The notes under the pieces were generated by a model that was not told the DNA's origin, ran no database searches, and was given only the letters and a program-made list of their open reading frames with translations. Shown here piece after piece: positions 1 to 9,107 of a DNA stretch of 64,000 nucleotides (position 1 is the stretch's first letter; each line of letters opens with the position of its first letter). The translations under genes and the position numbers were made by a program. The DNA is taken from contig UCEY01000055.1 in NCBI GenBank assembly GCA_900471605.1, positions 1,993-65,992 of the forward strand. Direction: 5' to 3'. The stretch is from Hyphomicrobiales bacterium (lineage in GTDB: Bacteria > Pseudomonadota > Alphaproteobacteria > Rhizobiales > Rhizobiaceae).

Positions 1-18
1 GGCAGGGCAGAGGGGGGT
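1..18 (-). repeat. Truncated copy of rhizobial palindromic intergenic repeat
   Basis: Read on the minus strand these bases give ACCCCCCTCTGCCCTGCC, which matches 51821-51838 with a single mismatch. That second site is one arm of a larger palindromic repeat (51730-51866). This copy runs off the left edge of the window, just downstream of the glgB stop codon. It is probably one member of a dispersed intergenic family; only the flank of the element is visible here. Confidence 0.6.
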
Positions 19-63
19 GCCTCACGGCATGCCCTCGATTTGGAATATCCGCGTAACTCGCGC

Positions 64-2271
64 TTACCCCCGCCACCGCAAGAACACCGTCGCCAGCGGC
101 GGCAGCACCAGCGAGACGGAAAACGCCTTGCTATGGACAGACACTCGTTCCGTCCAGGCCTCCGTCTGCCCCAGATTGGATCCGCCATAAAGCGCTGCGT
201 CCGTGTTCAGCACCACCTCCCAGCGACCTTCCGCCGGCACGCCGATGCGGTAGCCGTGCCGCGGCATGGGTGTCATGTTCGAGGCGACCAGCACATGTGA
301 GGAACGATCCGCCGAGGACCGCAGCATGCCGTAGACCGAGTTCTCAGCATCGTCGGCTACCGCCCATTCGAAGCCTTCATGATGCAGGTCACCGTATTGC
401 AGCGCAGGTTCCTGCGCATAGAGCGCGTTGAGGTCGCGGATCAGCCGCTGGACGCCGGCGTGGTCGGGCCTGTCCAGCAGGTCCCAGACGACCGAGCCGT
501 CGTGGTTCCATTCACTCTCCTGCGCTAGTTCGCCACCCATGAACATCAGCTTCTTGCCGGGATGACCCCACATGAAGCCGTAATAGGCGCGCAGGTTGGC
601 CAGCTTCTGCCAATGGTCGCCCGGCATCTTGCCGAGCAGCGAGCCCTTCCCGTGCACCACCTCGTCATGGGAGAGCGGAAGGATGAAACGTTCGGAATAG
701 GCATAGATCATTCCGAAGCTCATCGCTCCATGGTGGTATTTCCGGTAGACCGGGTCGTCCTGCATGTAATGCAGCGTGTCGTGCATCCAGCCCATGTTCC
801 ATTTGAAATCGAAACCGAGGCCGCCCTCTTCGGTTTTCCGGGTCACGCCCGGCCAGGCGGTCGATTCCTCCGCCGCCGTGAACGCGTGCGGGCAGCGGTC
901 ATGGATGATGCTGTTCAGGTGCTTGAAGAATTCGACCGCCTCGAGGTTTTCGCGTCCGCCATACTGGTTGGGGATCCATTCGCCCTCGTTGCGGCTGTAG
1001 TCGCGGTAGAGCATCGAGGCGACGGCATCGACCCGCAGCGCATCGACATGATAGTGCTCCAGCCATTCCAGCGCAGACGCGATCAGGAACCCCTTCACCT
1101 CGTTGCGGCCGAGATTGTAGATCAGCGTGTTCCAATCCTTGTGAAATCCTTCGCGCGGATCGGCATGTTCGTAGAGCGGCGTCCCGTCGAACCTCGCAAG
1201 CCCCCAGACGTCGGTCGGAAAATGCGCCGGCACCCAGTCGAGGATGACGCCGATGCCGGCCTGATGGCAGCGATCGATGAAATAGGCGAAATCCTCCGGC
1301 GTGCCATGGCGTCCGGTCGGCGCGAACAGCCCGAGCGGTTGGTAACCCCAGGACCCGCCGAACGGATGCTCCATGATCGGCAGCATCTCGATATGGGTGA
1401 AGCCGAGGTTCTGCACATAGGGGATCAGCCGCTGGCTGAGCTCGACCCAGTCGAGATGGCGGTTGCCCTCTTCGGCGATCCGCAGCCATGAGCCGAGATG
1501 CACCTCGTAGATCGACATCGCGCCTTCGCGATCCCGCTCAGTGCGCTGCCTGCGCATCCACTCCTCGTCGTTCCAGCGGAACGGTTTCGATGAAGCGACG
1601 ATCGAGGCCGTCGACGGCGCAGCCTCGCTGGCGCGGGCGACCGGATCGGCCTTCTGCGGCAGCAGGTTACCGTTGCCGTCGAGCAGTTCGAACTTGTAGC
1701 GCTCGCCGTGGGTGAGGCGGGGGATGAAGATTTCCCAGATGCCCGCCTGCGGGCGAAGCCGCATCGGATACCGCCGCCCGTCCCAGGAATTGAAATCGCC
1801 GACGACGGAGACGCGCCGGGCATTCGGCGCCCAGACGGAAAAGCGTACGCCCTCGATGCCTTCGACCTCCATCGGGATAGCGCCGAGCGTCCGGCCGAGG
1901 TCGTAATGGGTGCCCTGACCGATCAGATGCAGGTCCAGATCGCCGAGCAGGAGCGGGAAGCTGTAGGGGTCTTCCATTTCCTGTACGGCATCCGGCCAGT
2001 GGATCCGGAAGAAATAGGCTGCCGTGCTGCCGGTCACGCCGGCAAACACCCCGCCTTCATGGATGGTTTCGAGCTCGGCCAGCACCTTGCCGGTGTCGGC
2101 CTCCACCACTTCGACCGCCAGCGCGCCGAGCAGAAGCGCCCGCACCACCGTGAGATCGCCGTATTGATGTCGTCCGAGGATCGAGAACGGGTCTCCGTGC
2201 CGTCCTTCGACAAGGGCAGCGAGGCCCTCGCGGGCGGTCCCGATCATCAGGTCTGCGCGCTCGTATCTCAT
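64..2271 (-). CDS. glgB: 1,4-alpha-glucan branching enzyme GlgB
   Basis: GlgB introduces alpha-1,6 branches into alpha-1,4 glucans in the cytoplasm. The 735-residue product has the usual length and order: an N-terminal beta-sandwich region, a CBM48 domain (around residues 120-210), a GH13 barrel and a C-terminal all-beta domain. The catalytic triad is visible: nucleophile Asp near 413 in DALRVDAVASM, acid/base Glu near 467 in FTAAEESTAWPG, and Asp near 534 in LSHDEVVHGK. The start codon ATG overlaps the TGA of the preceding treS-mak gene (ATGA), so translation is probably coupled. As third gene after glgE and treS-mak it supplies the branching step of the GlgE pathway. No glgC or glgA is in view. 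Confidence 0.96.
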   Translation of the reverse strand: MRYERADLMIGTAREGLAALVEGRHGDPFSILGRHQYGDLTVVRALLLGALAVEVVEADTGKVLAELETIHEGGVFAGVTGSTAAYFFRIHWPDAVQEMEDPYSFPLLLGDLDLHLIGQGTHYDLGRTLGAIPMEVEGIEGVRFSVWAPNARRVSVVGDFNSWDGRRYPMRLRPQAGIWEIFIPRLTHGERYKFELLDGNGNLLPQKADPVARASEAAPSTASIVASSKPFRWNDEEWMRRQRTERDREGAMSIYEVHLGSWLRIAEEGNRHLDWVELSQRLIPYVQNLGFTHIEMLPIMEHPFGGSWGYQPLGLFAPTGRHGTPEDFAYFIDRCHQAGIGVILDWVPAHFPTDVWGLARFDGTPLYEHADPREGFHKDWNTLIYNLGRNEVKGFLIASALEWLEHYHVDALRVDAVASMLYRDYSRNEGEWIPNQYGGRENLEAVEFFKHLNSIIHDRCPHAFTAAEESTAWPGVTRKTEEGGLGFDFKWNMGWMHDTLHYMQDDPVYRKYHHGAMSFGMIYAYSERFILPLSHDEVVHGKGSLLGKMPGDHWQKLANLRAYYGFMWGHPGKKLMFMGGELAQESEWNHDGSVVWDLLDRPDHAGVQRLIRDLNALYAQEPALQYGDLHHEGFEWAVADDAENSVYGMLRSSADRSSHVLVASNMTPMPRHGYRIGVPAEGRWEVVLNTDAALYGGSNLGQTEAWTERVSVHSKAFSVSLVLPPLATVFLRWRG

Positions 2272-5200
2272 GAGACATTCTCCAGAAGTCGGGATGCGAT
2301 CGCCGAGAAGCCGGCAAGCGGCAGGGGGAGCCAATGGGGGCGGCTGCGCACTTCGTAGGCGATCTCGTAGGCAGCTTTTTCAAGAAGGAAGAGATCAAGG
2401 ATGCGTTCCCGGTCGTCCACACCGATACGCAACGCTTGCGAACTCCCGGTGGCCTCGAAATAGGATTCGAGGAAGGCGGGTTCCGCCATCTCCATGAACC
2501 GGCCGACCAGCGCCTTGTGGCGGGCGTCCTCCACCTCGCTGACGATCTCCCGGTCGAGATCGGCAGAGGCTGCAAGATAGCTGAGCGAGCGCAAGAGCCC
2601 TGCGACGTCGCGTAATGGGTTTGTCTTTGCCCGCCGCTCGGCAAGGTCGCGGGTTGGTTCGCCTTCGAAGTCGATGATGTATGCATCACCTTCCGCGACC
2701 AGGATCTGGCCGAGATGGAAGTCGCCGTGGTTGCGGGTCATCAGCGTGCCTTCCACCGCTCCGGCAAAATGCGTGGCGAGGCCAAGAAGGTCGTCGCGGC
2801 GTTCCAGAAGCCCCTGCACTTCGCGCGCTATATCCGAGTCGAGACCCTCTACCGTCTTTTCGAGGATTCCCAGGCTCTGCGAAATCTGTCCCCTGACAGC
2901 CTCTCGCCATTTTTCCGCATCGGCTGCCGTGGCCTGGACCGGCTGGAAGTCCGGGTCTTCGGTCGGCTGGGCAAGCGCCACGTGCAGTTCGCCGAGCCGT
3001 TTGCCGATGGCCATGACGAAATTGACGAGCGGCTTGAAATGCTCGTCCACAACGTCGCCCTCGAGCCCGGTCACGACGATCTCGTCGATGGCGCGGCGCA
3101 GGTTGCTGAGCATCCAGTTCCAGGCGTCGCCCTGATTGCGGATCGCGCTCTGGACGATGATCAGCGTATAGCGGCTTCCGTCCGGGGCCGTGCGGGCGAC
3201 CTCACCGAGCAGTTGCGCCGTGTTCTGGTAGCCGACATTGGTCAGGTACCGGGTCATCTCGACTTCGGGATGCATGCCGGGGAAGACGTGACGGATGAGT
3301 TTCACCATCGCCATGTCGCCCAAGATCAGCGAACTGTTGGATTGCTCGGCCGACAGCCAGTGGATGGCCATGTCCTCGTTGATCGTCAGGCAGTCGAGCT
3401 TGTCGGTGCCGATGAATTCCAGCGTGCCGGCACGGCCGGAAATCACCGAACGTTCGCAAAGGCCGCGGATCACGCCGCGCGCCAGTCCCTCCATGGCGAA
3501 CCCGTCCGTCAGGAAGCCGACGCGGCGGCCCTGCCGGATGCGCGCGAGCGCCAGCTGCTGGGCAAGCGCGGTCGGCTGGGCATCGTCCCAGGAGACGGCA
3601 AGCGGCAGCAGGTAGGTGTCCTTGCGGCCGTTCACCTCCGCTTCGAGTTCGCCGAGCAGGATGTTGTTGGCGAAGGGGATCGGCGTTGCGGCGACCAGCG
3701 AAGCGCCGTTCAGGATTTCGCCCTTGGAGCCGAACCAGCGGCGCTTGCCGAGATAGGCGGGCAGGACCTCGTTGGACAGCGTGCCGGCAAGCCGCGGCTG
3801 GTCGACCAGTTCCTGCAGGTCGCGGCGGGTGACCATGGTCACCATGTCCTGCATCTGCTCCGGCGGCTCCTTGCGCCATACCGGGCCGTCGGCTTCGGCC
3901 ACCAACTGGAACCAGAAGAAGCCGAAAGGCTGCAGGGTGAGCAGATAGGTGAGCTGGCCGATCGGCGGGAACGGCGACATGCCCGACAGTTCGATCGGCA
4001 CGCGTCCGGCGAACTGCGCCAGGTCAAGCTCGACCGCCTGCGGCAGGCGCGACAGATTGGCGACGCAGAGGATCGTGTCGCCATTGTATTCCCGCAGATA
4101 GGCAAGGATCTTGCGGTTGCCCGGCGCCAGGAACCTGAGCGAACCGCGCCCGAAGGCGGAATGCTTGTTGCGCAGGGCCAGCATCCGCCGCGTCCAGTTG
4201 AGCAGCGAATGGGCGTCGGCGCCCTGCGCCTCGACATTCACCGCCTCGTATCCGTAGAGCGGGTCCATCACCGGCGGCAGCACCAGCCTTGCCGGGTCGG
4301 CCTTGGAGAAACCGCCATTGCGGTCCGGCGACCATTGCATCGGCGTGCGCACCCCGTCGCGGTCGCCGAGATAGATGTTGTCGCCCATGCCGATCTCGTC
4401 ACCGTAATAGAGGACCGGCGTTCCGGGCATGGAGAGAAGCAGCGCGTTCATCAGCTCGATGCGCCGGCGGTCGCGCTCCATCAGGGGAGCAAGGCGGCGG
4501 CGGATGCCGAGATTGATGCGGGCGCGGCGGTCGGCGGCATAGATGTTCCAGAGGTAGTCGCGTTCCTCGTCGGTCACCATTTCGAGCGTCAGCTCGTCGT
4601 GGTTCCTGAGGAAGATCGCCCATTGGCAGTTTTCCGGGATTTCCGGCGTCTGCCGCATGATGTCGGTGATCGGGAAACGGTCTTCCTTGGCGATCGCCAT
4701 GTACATGCGCGGCATCAGCGGAAAATGGAACGCCATGTTACATTCGTCGCCATTGCCGAAATATTCGTTGGTGTCTTCCGGCCATTGATTGGCCTCTGCG
4801 AGCAGCATCTTGCCGGGGTGCGTGGCATCGAGCGAGGCGCGGATCTTCTTCAGGATCTCGTGCGTCTCGGGCAGGTTCTCGTTGTTGGTTCCCTCGCGCT
4901 CGACGAGATAGGGGATCGCATCCAGCCGGAACCCGTCGATGCCGGTATCCGCCCAGAAGCGCATGACGCCGAGCAGTTCTTCCAGCACCTGCGGATTGTC
5001 GAAATTGAGGTCCGGCTGGTGGGAGTAGAAGCGGTGCCAGTAATAGGCGCCGGCGACCGGGTCCCAGGTCCAGTTCGATTTTTCCGTGTCGAGGAAGATG
5101 ATCCGGGTTTCGGGAAATTTCTGGTCCGTATCCGACCAGACGTAGAAATCCCGCTCCGGCGTGCCGGCTGGGGCATGCCGCGCCCGCTGGAACCACGGAT

Positions 5201-5576
5201 GCTGGTCGGACGTGTGGTTGATGACGAGCTCGATGATCACCCTTATGCCGCGCTGGTGCGCCGCTTCGACGAAAGCCTTGAACTCGTCCACCGTGCCGTA
5301 ATCGGGGCTGACGCTGCCGTAATCGGCAATGTCATAGCCGTCGTCTCGTCGCGGCGAGGGGAAGAAGGGCAGCAGCCAGATCGCGTTGGCCCCGAGCGAG
5401 GCGATATGGTCGAGCTTCTCGTGCAGGCCCTGGAAATCGCCGATCCCGTCGCCATTGGCATCGAAGAACGACTTGATGTGGAGCTGGTAGATGATCGCGT
5501 CCTTGTACCACAAGGGATCGCTCTCTTGGCCTTGCGCCTGGTTCTGAGCCTGACCGCGGCTGCCCGTCATGTCCAT
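2268..5576 (-). CDS. treS: Trehalose synthase-maltokinase fusion (TreS-Mak)
   Basis: This 1102-residue protein joins two enzymes. Residues 1 to about 545 are a GH13 trehalose synthase (maltose alpha-D-glucosyltransferase), with Asp in GFRLDAIPYL (near 217), Glu in LLAEANQWPED (near 261) and Asp in LRNHDELTLE (near 325). Residues from about 560 on are a maltokinase with a kinase-like fold, carrying HGDFHLGQ (near 951) and IDFEGEP (near 970). Together they turn trehalose into maltose and then maltose-1-phosphate, the donor for GlgE encoded just upstream. An AGGGAGG ribosome site lies 8 nt before the ATG. The gene starts 15 nt after glgE ends and overlaps glgB by 4 nt. Such fusions are known in several proteobacteria. 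Confidence 0.95.
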   Translation of the reverse strand: MDMTGSRGQAQNQAQGQESDPLWYKDAIIYQLHIKSFFDANGDGIGDFQGLHEKLDHIASLGANAIWLLPFFPSPRRDDGYDIADYGSVSPDYGTVDEFKAFVEAAHQRGIRVIIELVINHTSDQHPWFQRARHAPAGTPERDFYVWSDTDQKFPETRIIFLDTEKSNWTWDPVAGAYYWHRFYSHQPDLNFDNPQVLEELLGVMRFWADTGIDGFRLDAIPYLVEREGTNNENLPETHEILKKIRASLDATHPGKMLLAEANQWPEDTNEYFGNGDECNMAFHFPLMPRMYMAIAKEDRFPITDIMRQTPEIPENCQWAIFLRNHDELTLEMVTDEERDYLWNIYAADRRARINLGIRRRLAPLMERDRRRIELMNALLLSMPGTPVLYYGDEIGMGDNIYLGDRDGVRTPMQWSPDRNGGFSKADPARLVLPPVMDPLYGYEAVNVEAQGADAHSLLNWTRRMLALRNKHSAFGRGSLRFLAPGNRKILAYLREYNGDTILCVANLSRLPQAVELDLAQFAGRVPIELSGMSPFPPIGQLTYLLTLQPFGFFWFQLVAEADGPVWRKEPPEQMQDMVTMVTRRDLQELVDQPRLAGTLSNEVLPAYLGKRRWFGSKGEILNGASLVAATPIPFANNILLGELEAEVNGRKDTYLLPLAVSWDDAQPTALAQQLALARIRQGRRVGFLTDGFAMEGLARGVIRGLCERSVISGRAGTLEFIGTDKLDCLTINEDMAIHWLSAEQSNSSLILGDMAMVKLIRHVFPGMHPEVEMTRYLTNVGYQNTAQLLGEVARTAPDGSRYTLIIVQSAIRNQGDAWNWMLSNLRRAIDEIVVTGLEGDVVDEHFKPLVNFVMAIGKRLGELHVALAQPTEDPDFQPVQATAADAEKWREAVRGQISQSLGILEKTVEGLDSDIAREVQGLLERRDDLLGLATHFAGAVEGTLMTRNHGDFHLGQILVAEGDAYIIDFEGEPTRDLAERRAKTNPLRDVAGLLRSLSYLAASADLDREIVSEVEDARHKALVGRFMEMAEPAFLESYFEATGSSQALRIGVDDRERILDLFLLEKAAYEIAYEVRSRPHWLPLPLAGFSAIASRLLENVS

Positions 5577-5590
5577 TTTGTTTTCCTCCC

Positions 5591-8500
5591 TTATCGCACG
5601 CGCCAGATCGCAAATGGCAGGCCGTGATGCGGATCGAGCCGGATGCGTTGGACCTTGCCGGCCAGCGTGAAACGGTTGCCGCCGACGAGGTCTTCGAGGT
5701 CAAGCGCGCCATGGTCCGGGAGGTTCCATGACCAGAGCGGAATTTCGACATCCGCCTCGTGGGCGTTGTAGGGATCGAGGTTGATGGCGATCAGCAAAAC
5801 GTTCTCGCGGCCGGCGCTCGCCTTCTCGAAGAACATGATGTTGTCGTTCCAGGCGGTGAGAAGCTGGAGGCCGAGATGGGAGTGCAGCGCCGGGTTCTCG
5901 CGGCGGAGCCGGTTGAGAAGGGTGATCTCGCCCTTGATGTTGCCGGGGCGGTCGTAATCCCAGGCACGGATCTCGTACTTTTCCGAGTCGGCATATTCCT
6001 TGCGCTTGGCGTCCGGCCGGCCTTCGCAGAGCTCAAAACCGTTATAGACGCCCCAGAGACCGGACAGCGTCGCCGCGAGCGCAGCGCGGATCAGGTAGGC
6101 CGGTCGCGGCGCGTTCTGCAGGAAGTCCGGATTGATGTCGTGGGTGTTGACGAAGAAATGCGGCCGGAAGAAATCCTTCGGCTCCTCCGTGGTGATCTCG
6201 CGCATATATTGCTCGAGTTCCCACTTGGCATTGCGCCAGGTGAAATAGGTATAGGACTGCGAAAACCCGACCTTGGCGAGCCGGTACATCACTTTCGGCT
6301 TGGTGAAGGCCTCCGACAGGAAGACGACCTCGGGATGCCGGGCTCGAATATCGGCGATCAGCCATTCCCAGAACGGGAAGGGTTTCGTGTGCGGATTGTC
6401 GACGCGGAACAACTTGACGCCATTGTCGACCCATTTCTGCACGACGTCGCGCAGCTCGACCCACAGCGAGGGGATCGCGTCATGGGCGTAGAAATCGACA
6501 TTGACGATGTCCTCGTATTTCTTCGGCGGGTTCTCCGCATAACGGATCGTGCCGTCCGGCCGCCAGTCGAACCAGCCGGGATGTGATTTCAGCCACGGAT
6601 GGTCGGGCGACGCCTGGATCGCCAGATCGAGCGCGATTTCAAGACCCTCGTCCCTGGCGGCATCCACCAGCCGGCGGAAATCGTCGAACGTGCCGAGCGC
6701 CGGGTGGATCGCGTCATGACCGCCGTCCTCGGAGCCGATCGCATAGGGACTGCCGGGATCCTCCGGCGCCGCGTTCAGCGTATTGTTGCGACCCTTGCGG
6801 TTGGTCTTGCCGATGGGATGGACGGGCGGGAAATAAAGGACGTCGAAGCCCATGTCGCGAATGGACGGCAGCCGCCGGATCACGTCGTCGAACGTGCCGT
6901 GCCGGTTGGGATCGCCGCTCTGCGAACGCGGAAAGATCTGGTACCAGCTCGCGAAACCGGCAGCGATCCGCTCCGCATCGACCGGGATCGCCTGCGAGCG
7001 CACCTTGAACGGCCGGCGGTCGGCCTCTGCCATCAGATCGGCGGTTGCGGGCGCCAGCAGGATTTCCGTGCGCTGCGGGTCCTGTACCTCGGTCAGCTTG
7101 TCGAACAGGGCTTTCAGCCGTGTCTTGATCCTGCCGGACGCATTGTCCAGCGCATCGAGGACGAGGTTGATGCCCTCCTGGATCTCCAGCCTGAGATCGA
7201 GCCGGGCCTCGTGTTTCTTGGCGAATTCATAACGGAAGATCGCGAACGGATTGCGCCAGGCTTCGATCAGGAATTCATGGCGCCCCATGCGCTTCAGCGT
7301 GAACTCCGCGCTCCAGCGGTCGTTCAGGATGAGCTGCATGGGCTCCTCGTTCCATTCGGCCTCGTCGGCCGCCCGCCATTTGAGGGCCGCCGCCAACGGA
7401 TCATGGCCGTCGCCAAAAATGTCCGCCTCGACCTTCACCGTTTCCCCGACGATGCGTTTGACCACGAAACGGCCCTCATCGACGGCGGGCGTGATCTTCT
7501 CGATCGCCAGCCGCGGCGAGGCGGTCGCCTTGTCGACGGCCGGCACCGGCGCCGCATCGACGATCGGCACGGACGACCGGCCTTCGAATATCCTGATCTC
7601 GCCCGGTTTCAGCTTGAGCTGGGCGGCGAAGGCCTCTCCGTCCGTCTCCGGCGCTTCGAGCGGCAGGAAGGGCGAGGCGGCTTCGCGAAGCGCGTTGAAG
7701 GGAGCGGCAACGGAGCGGCGCAGATCCCGGTTCAGCACCACGACGCGCACCTTCTGCGCCGAACGGACGTCTTCCCGGTCGGTCTGCATCAATGCGACGG
7801 CCGGCGTCTGGCTGGTGGAGATGAGACGCAGCGGCTGGCGGGCGAATCCGGCTGCCGTCTTGTTGGTGCCTGCGTTCACGCTGCGGATATCGGCCGAAAG
7901 ATCGAAAGAGCCCTGCTCGCGCAAGCCCCTCAGCCTCATACCGTCGCCGAACAGCGGGTCGAGCGGCGTCGAGGCCCCGAATTCGAAGCCCATCGGGATC
8001 ATCAGCCCGCTGGCGAAGGTCGAGGCGAGTTTCAGCGAGCGGATCGCCTTCCGCTGCAGCACTTCGCAACTGTCGGTGCCATGAGCGATGCGTTTGCCGA
8101 AAGGCGCCTCCGGGAATGTGATCTGGTAACCGAGCTGGCGCTGGATCTGGTACTCGTCGAGGATCCAGCGTTCCTCGAGGTTCCACCAGGCGAGCGACGA
8201 GAAGCTGCCGTCGAAGCCGGCGCCCTCGAGCGCCCGGCGGTCCTCGAAGGAAGTGCCCGGCGTCCAGGCCAGAAAGGTGGTTTCCGGCGCGGTCTTGCGG
8301 GTCGAGATGATCAGGTCGTACCAGGCTTCCGGGGCCAGGCGGCCGATGCCGAGGCAGCGGAAACCGGCAATCCCGAGGCCGGTCAGCCGCGCCATCCGTT
8401 CGCGCCAATCCTCGATATGGCGGGCTTCGCTCATGAAATCGATGCCGCGGCTGCAGCTGTCGCGCGGTGCGACGCGCGGATCGGCGAGGATCGGCCCGGC

Positions 8501-8845
8501 ATGCTGCGAATCCACCGCGACCCGGTCGACCACGAGGTCGAGCATCAGCTTGATCTTGGCTTCCCCCGCCGCCTGGATCAGGGCCTTGATCCCGTCTTCG
8601 ACGGAGGCGCCGATCTGGAGTTCAGGGTCCAGCCGATCGAAATCCCTCGTCACGAAGACGCTGGCATTGGGGCCCCGTGCGAAAAGCGGCGCCGTCAGAA
8701 CGGTGTCGAAACCGAGATCCCTGGCATGCGCGAAAACCTCCCGCCATGCATCGATCCCCTTCAGCATCAGGGGGTGAACGTAGTAGATCTGCGGTGGGAG
8801 TTGCGCGAGGGATGTCCCGGCGATGAATTGGGGGCGCGTGTTCAT
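5591..8845 (-). CDS. glgE: Maltose-1-phosphate maltosyltransferase GlgE with extra N-terminal GH13-like domain
   Basis: GlgE extends alpha-1,4 glucan using maltose-1-phosphate. The classical enzyme occupies residues from about 447 to 1084 and shows GlgE signatures: nucleophile Asp in FRVDNPHTKPF (near 816), acid/base Glu in FLSEAFTKPK (near 842) and NTHDINP (near 902). The first 440 residues are additional. They read like a second GH13 barrel (VHPLMLKGIDAW, LMLDLVVDRVA, AGFRCLGIGRL), but the nucleophile position in GFRCLG lacks Asp, so this half is probably not catalytic. The chosen ATG precedes NTRPQFIAG; an upstream in-frame ATG at 8953 would add 36 residues that look non-coding. It is the first gene of the operon. 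Confidence 0.93.
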   Translation of the reverse strand: MNTRPQFIAGTSLAQLPPQIYYVHPLMLKGIDAWREVFAHARDLGFDTVLTAPLFARGPNASVFVTRDFDRLDPELQIGASVEDGIKALIQAAGEAKIKLMLDLVVDRVAVDSQHAGPILADPRVAPRDSCSRGIDFMSEARHIEDWRERMARLTGLGIAGFRCLGIGRLAPEAWYDLIISTRKTAPETTFLAWTPGTSFEDRRALEGAGFDGSFSSLAWWNLEERWILDEYQIQRQLGYQITFPEAPFGKRIAHGTDSCEVLQRKAIRSLKLASTFASGLMIPMGFEFGASTPLDPLFGDGMRLRGLREQGSFDLSADIRSVNAGTNKTAAGFARQPLRLISTSQTPAVALMQTDREDVRSAQKVRVVVLNRDLRRSVAAPFNALREAASPFLPLEAPETDGEAFAAQLKLKPGEIRIFEGRSSVPIVDAAPVPAVDKATASPRLAIEKITPAVDEGRFVVKRIVGETVKVEADIFGDGHDPLAAALKWRAADEAEWNEEPMQLILNDRWSAEFTLKRMGRHEFLIEAWRNPFAIFRYEFAKKHEARLDLRLEIQEGINLVLDALDNASGRIKTRLKALFDKLTEVQDPQRTEILLAPATADLMAEADRRPFKVRSQAIPVDAERIAAGFASWYQIFPRSQSGDPNRHGTFDDVIRRLPSIRDMGFDVLYFPPVHPIGKTNRKGRNNTLNAAPEDPGSPYAIGSEDGGHDAIHPALGTFDDFRRLVDAARDEGLEIALDLAIQASPDHPWLKSHPGWFDWRPDGTIRYAENPPKKYEDIVNVDFYAHDAIPSLWVELRDVVQKWVDNGVKLFRVDNPHTKPFPFWEWLIADIRARHPEVVFLSEAFTKPKVMYRLAKVGFSQSYTYFTWRNAKWELEQYMREITTEEPKDFFRPHFFVNTHDINPDFLQNAPRPAYLIRAALAATLSGLWGVYNGFELCEGRPDAKRKEYADSEKYEIRAWDYDRPGNIKGEITLLNRLRRENPALHSHLGLQLLTAWNDNIMFFEKASAGRENVLLIAINLDPYNAHEADVEIPLWSWNLPDHGALDLEDLVGGNRFTLAGKVQRIRLDPHHGLPFAIWRVR

Positions 8846-9058
8846 CGGTTTTGCCTCGCCGTCGATTAGAGCCGTCGAATTCTGCGGTCTAACTGTCGAG
8901 CGGCGGCGCTGGTTCCGATAAAATTGCCGGGCTTCGCCGGTTTTCGCATTCAACGGCCCTACATCTCAGGCGAAGCTCTTGATGAGGATGATCAATCCCG
9001 AGTTGCCGCTTTGAGGAGGCCTCCCGGGGTTTTCTTTGCCGGGCAAGCTGAAACGAAA

Positions 9059-9082
9059 AAGGCCGGAGAACGCTCCGGCCTT
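9059..9082 (-). terminator. Rho-independent terminator after the TctC-family gene
   Basis: A perfect hairpin AAGGCCGGAG/CTCCGGCCTT with a 4-nt loop lies 26 nt past the stop codon of the binding-protein gene. On the minus strand it is followed by TTTTTCG, as expected for an intrinsic terminator. It insulates the gene from the glgE operon downstream. Confidence 0.85.
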
Positions 9083-9107
9083 CCTGATGGTGATGCGTCC
9101 GGAACGC

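Noticed and set aside
2715..5627. Open frame of about 970 codons opposite treS-mak
   Set aside because: It is antisense to a gene with full catalytic motifs and is rich in Arg, His, Asp and Gly, as expected from a third-position GC bias shadow; no protein family is visible.
6599..8869. Open frame of 756 codons opposite glgE
   Set aside because: Same shadow effect; composition is Arg/Gly/Asp/Val-rich with no motif.
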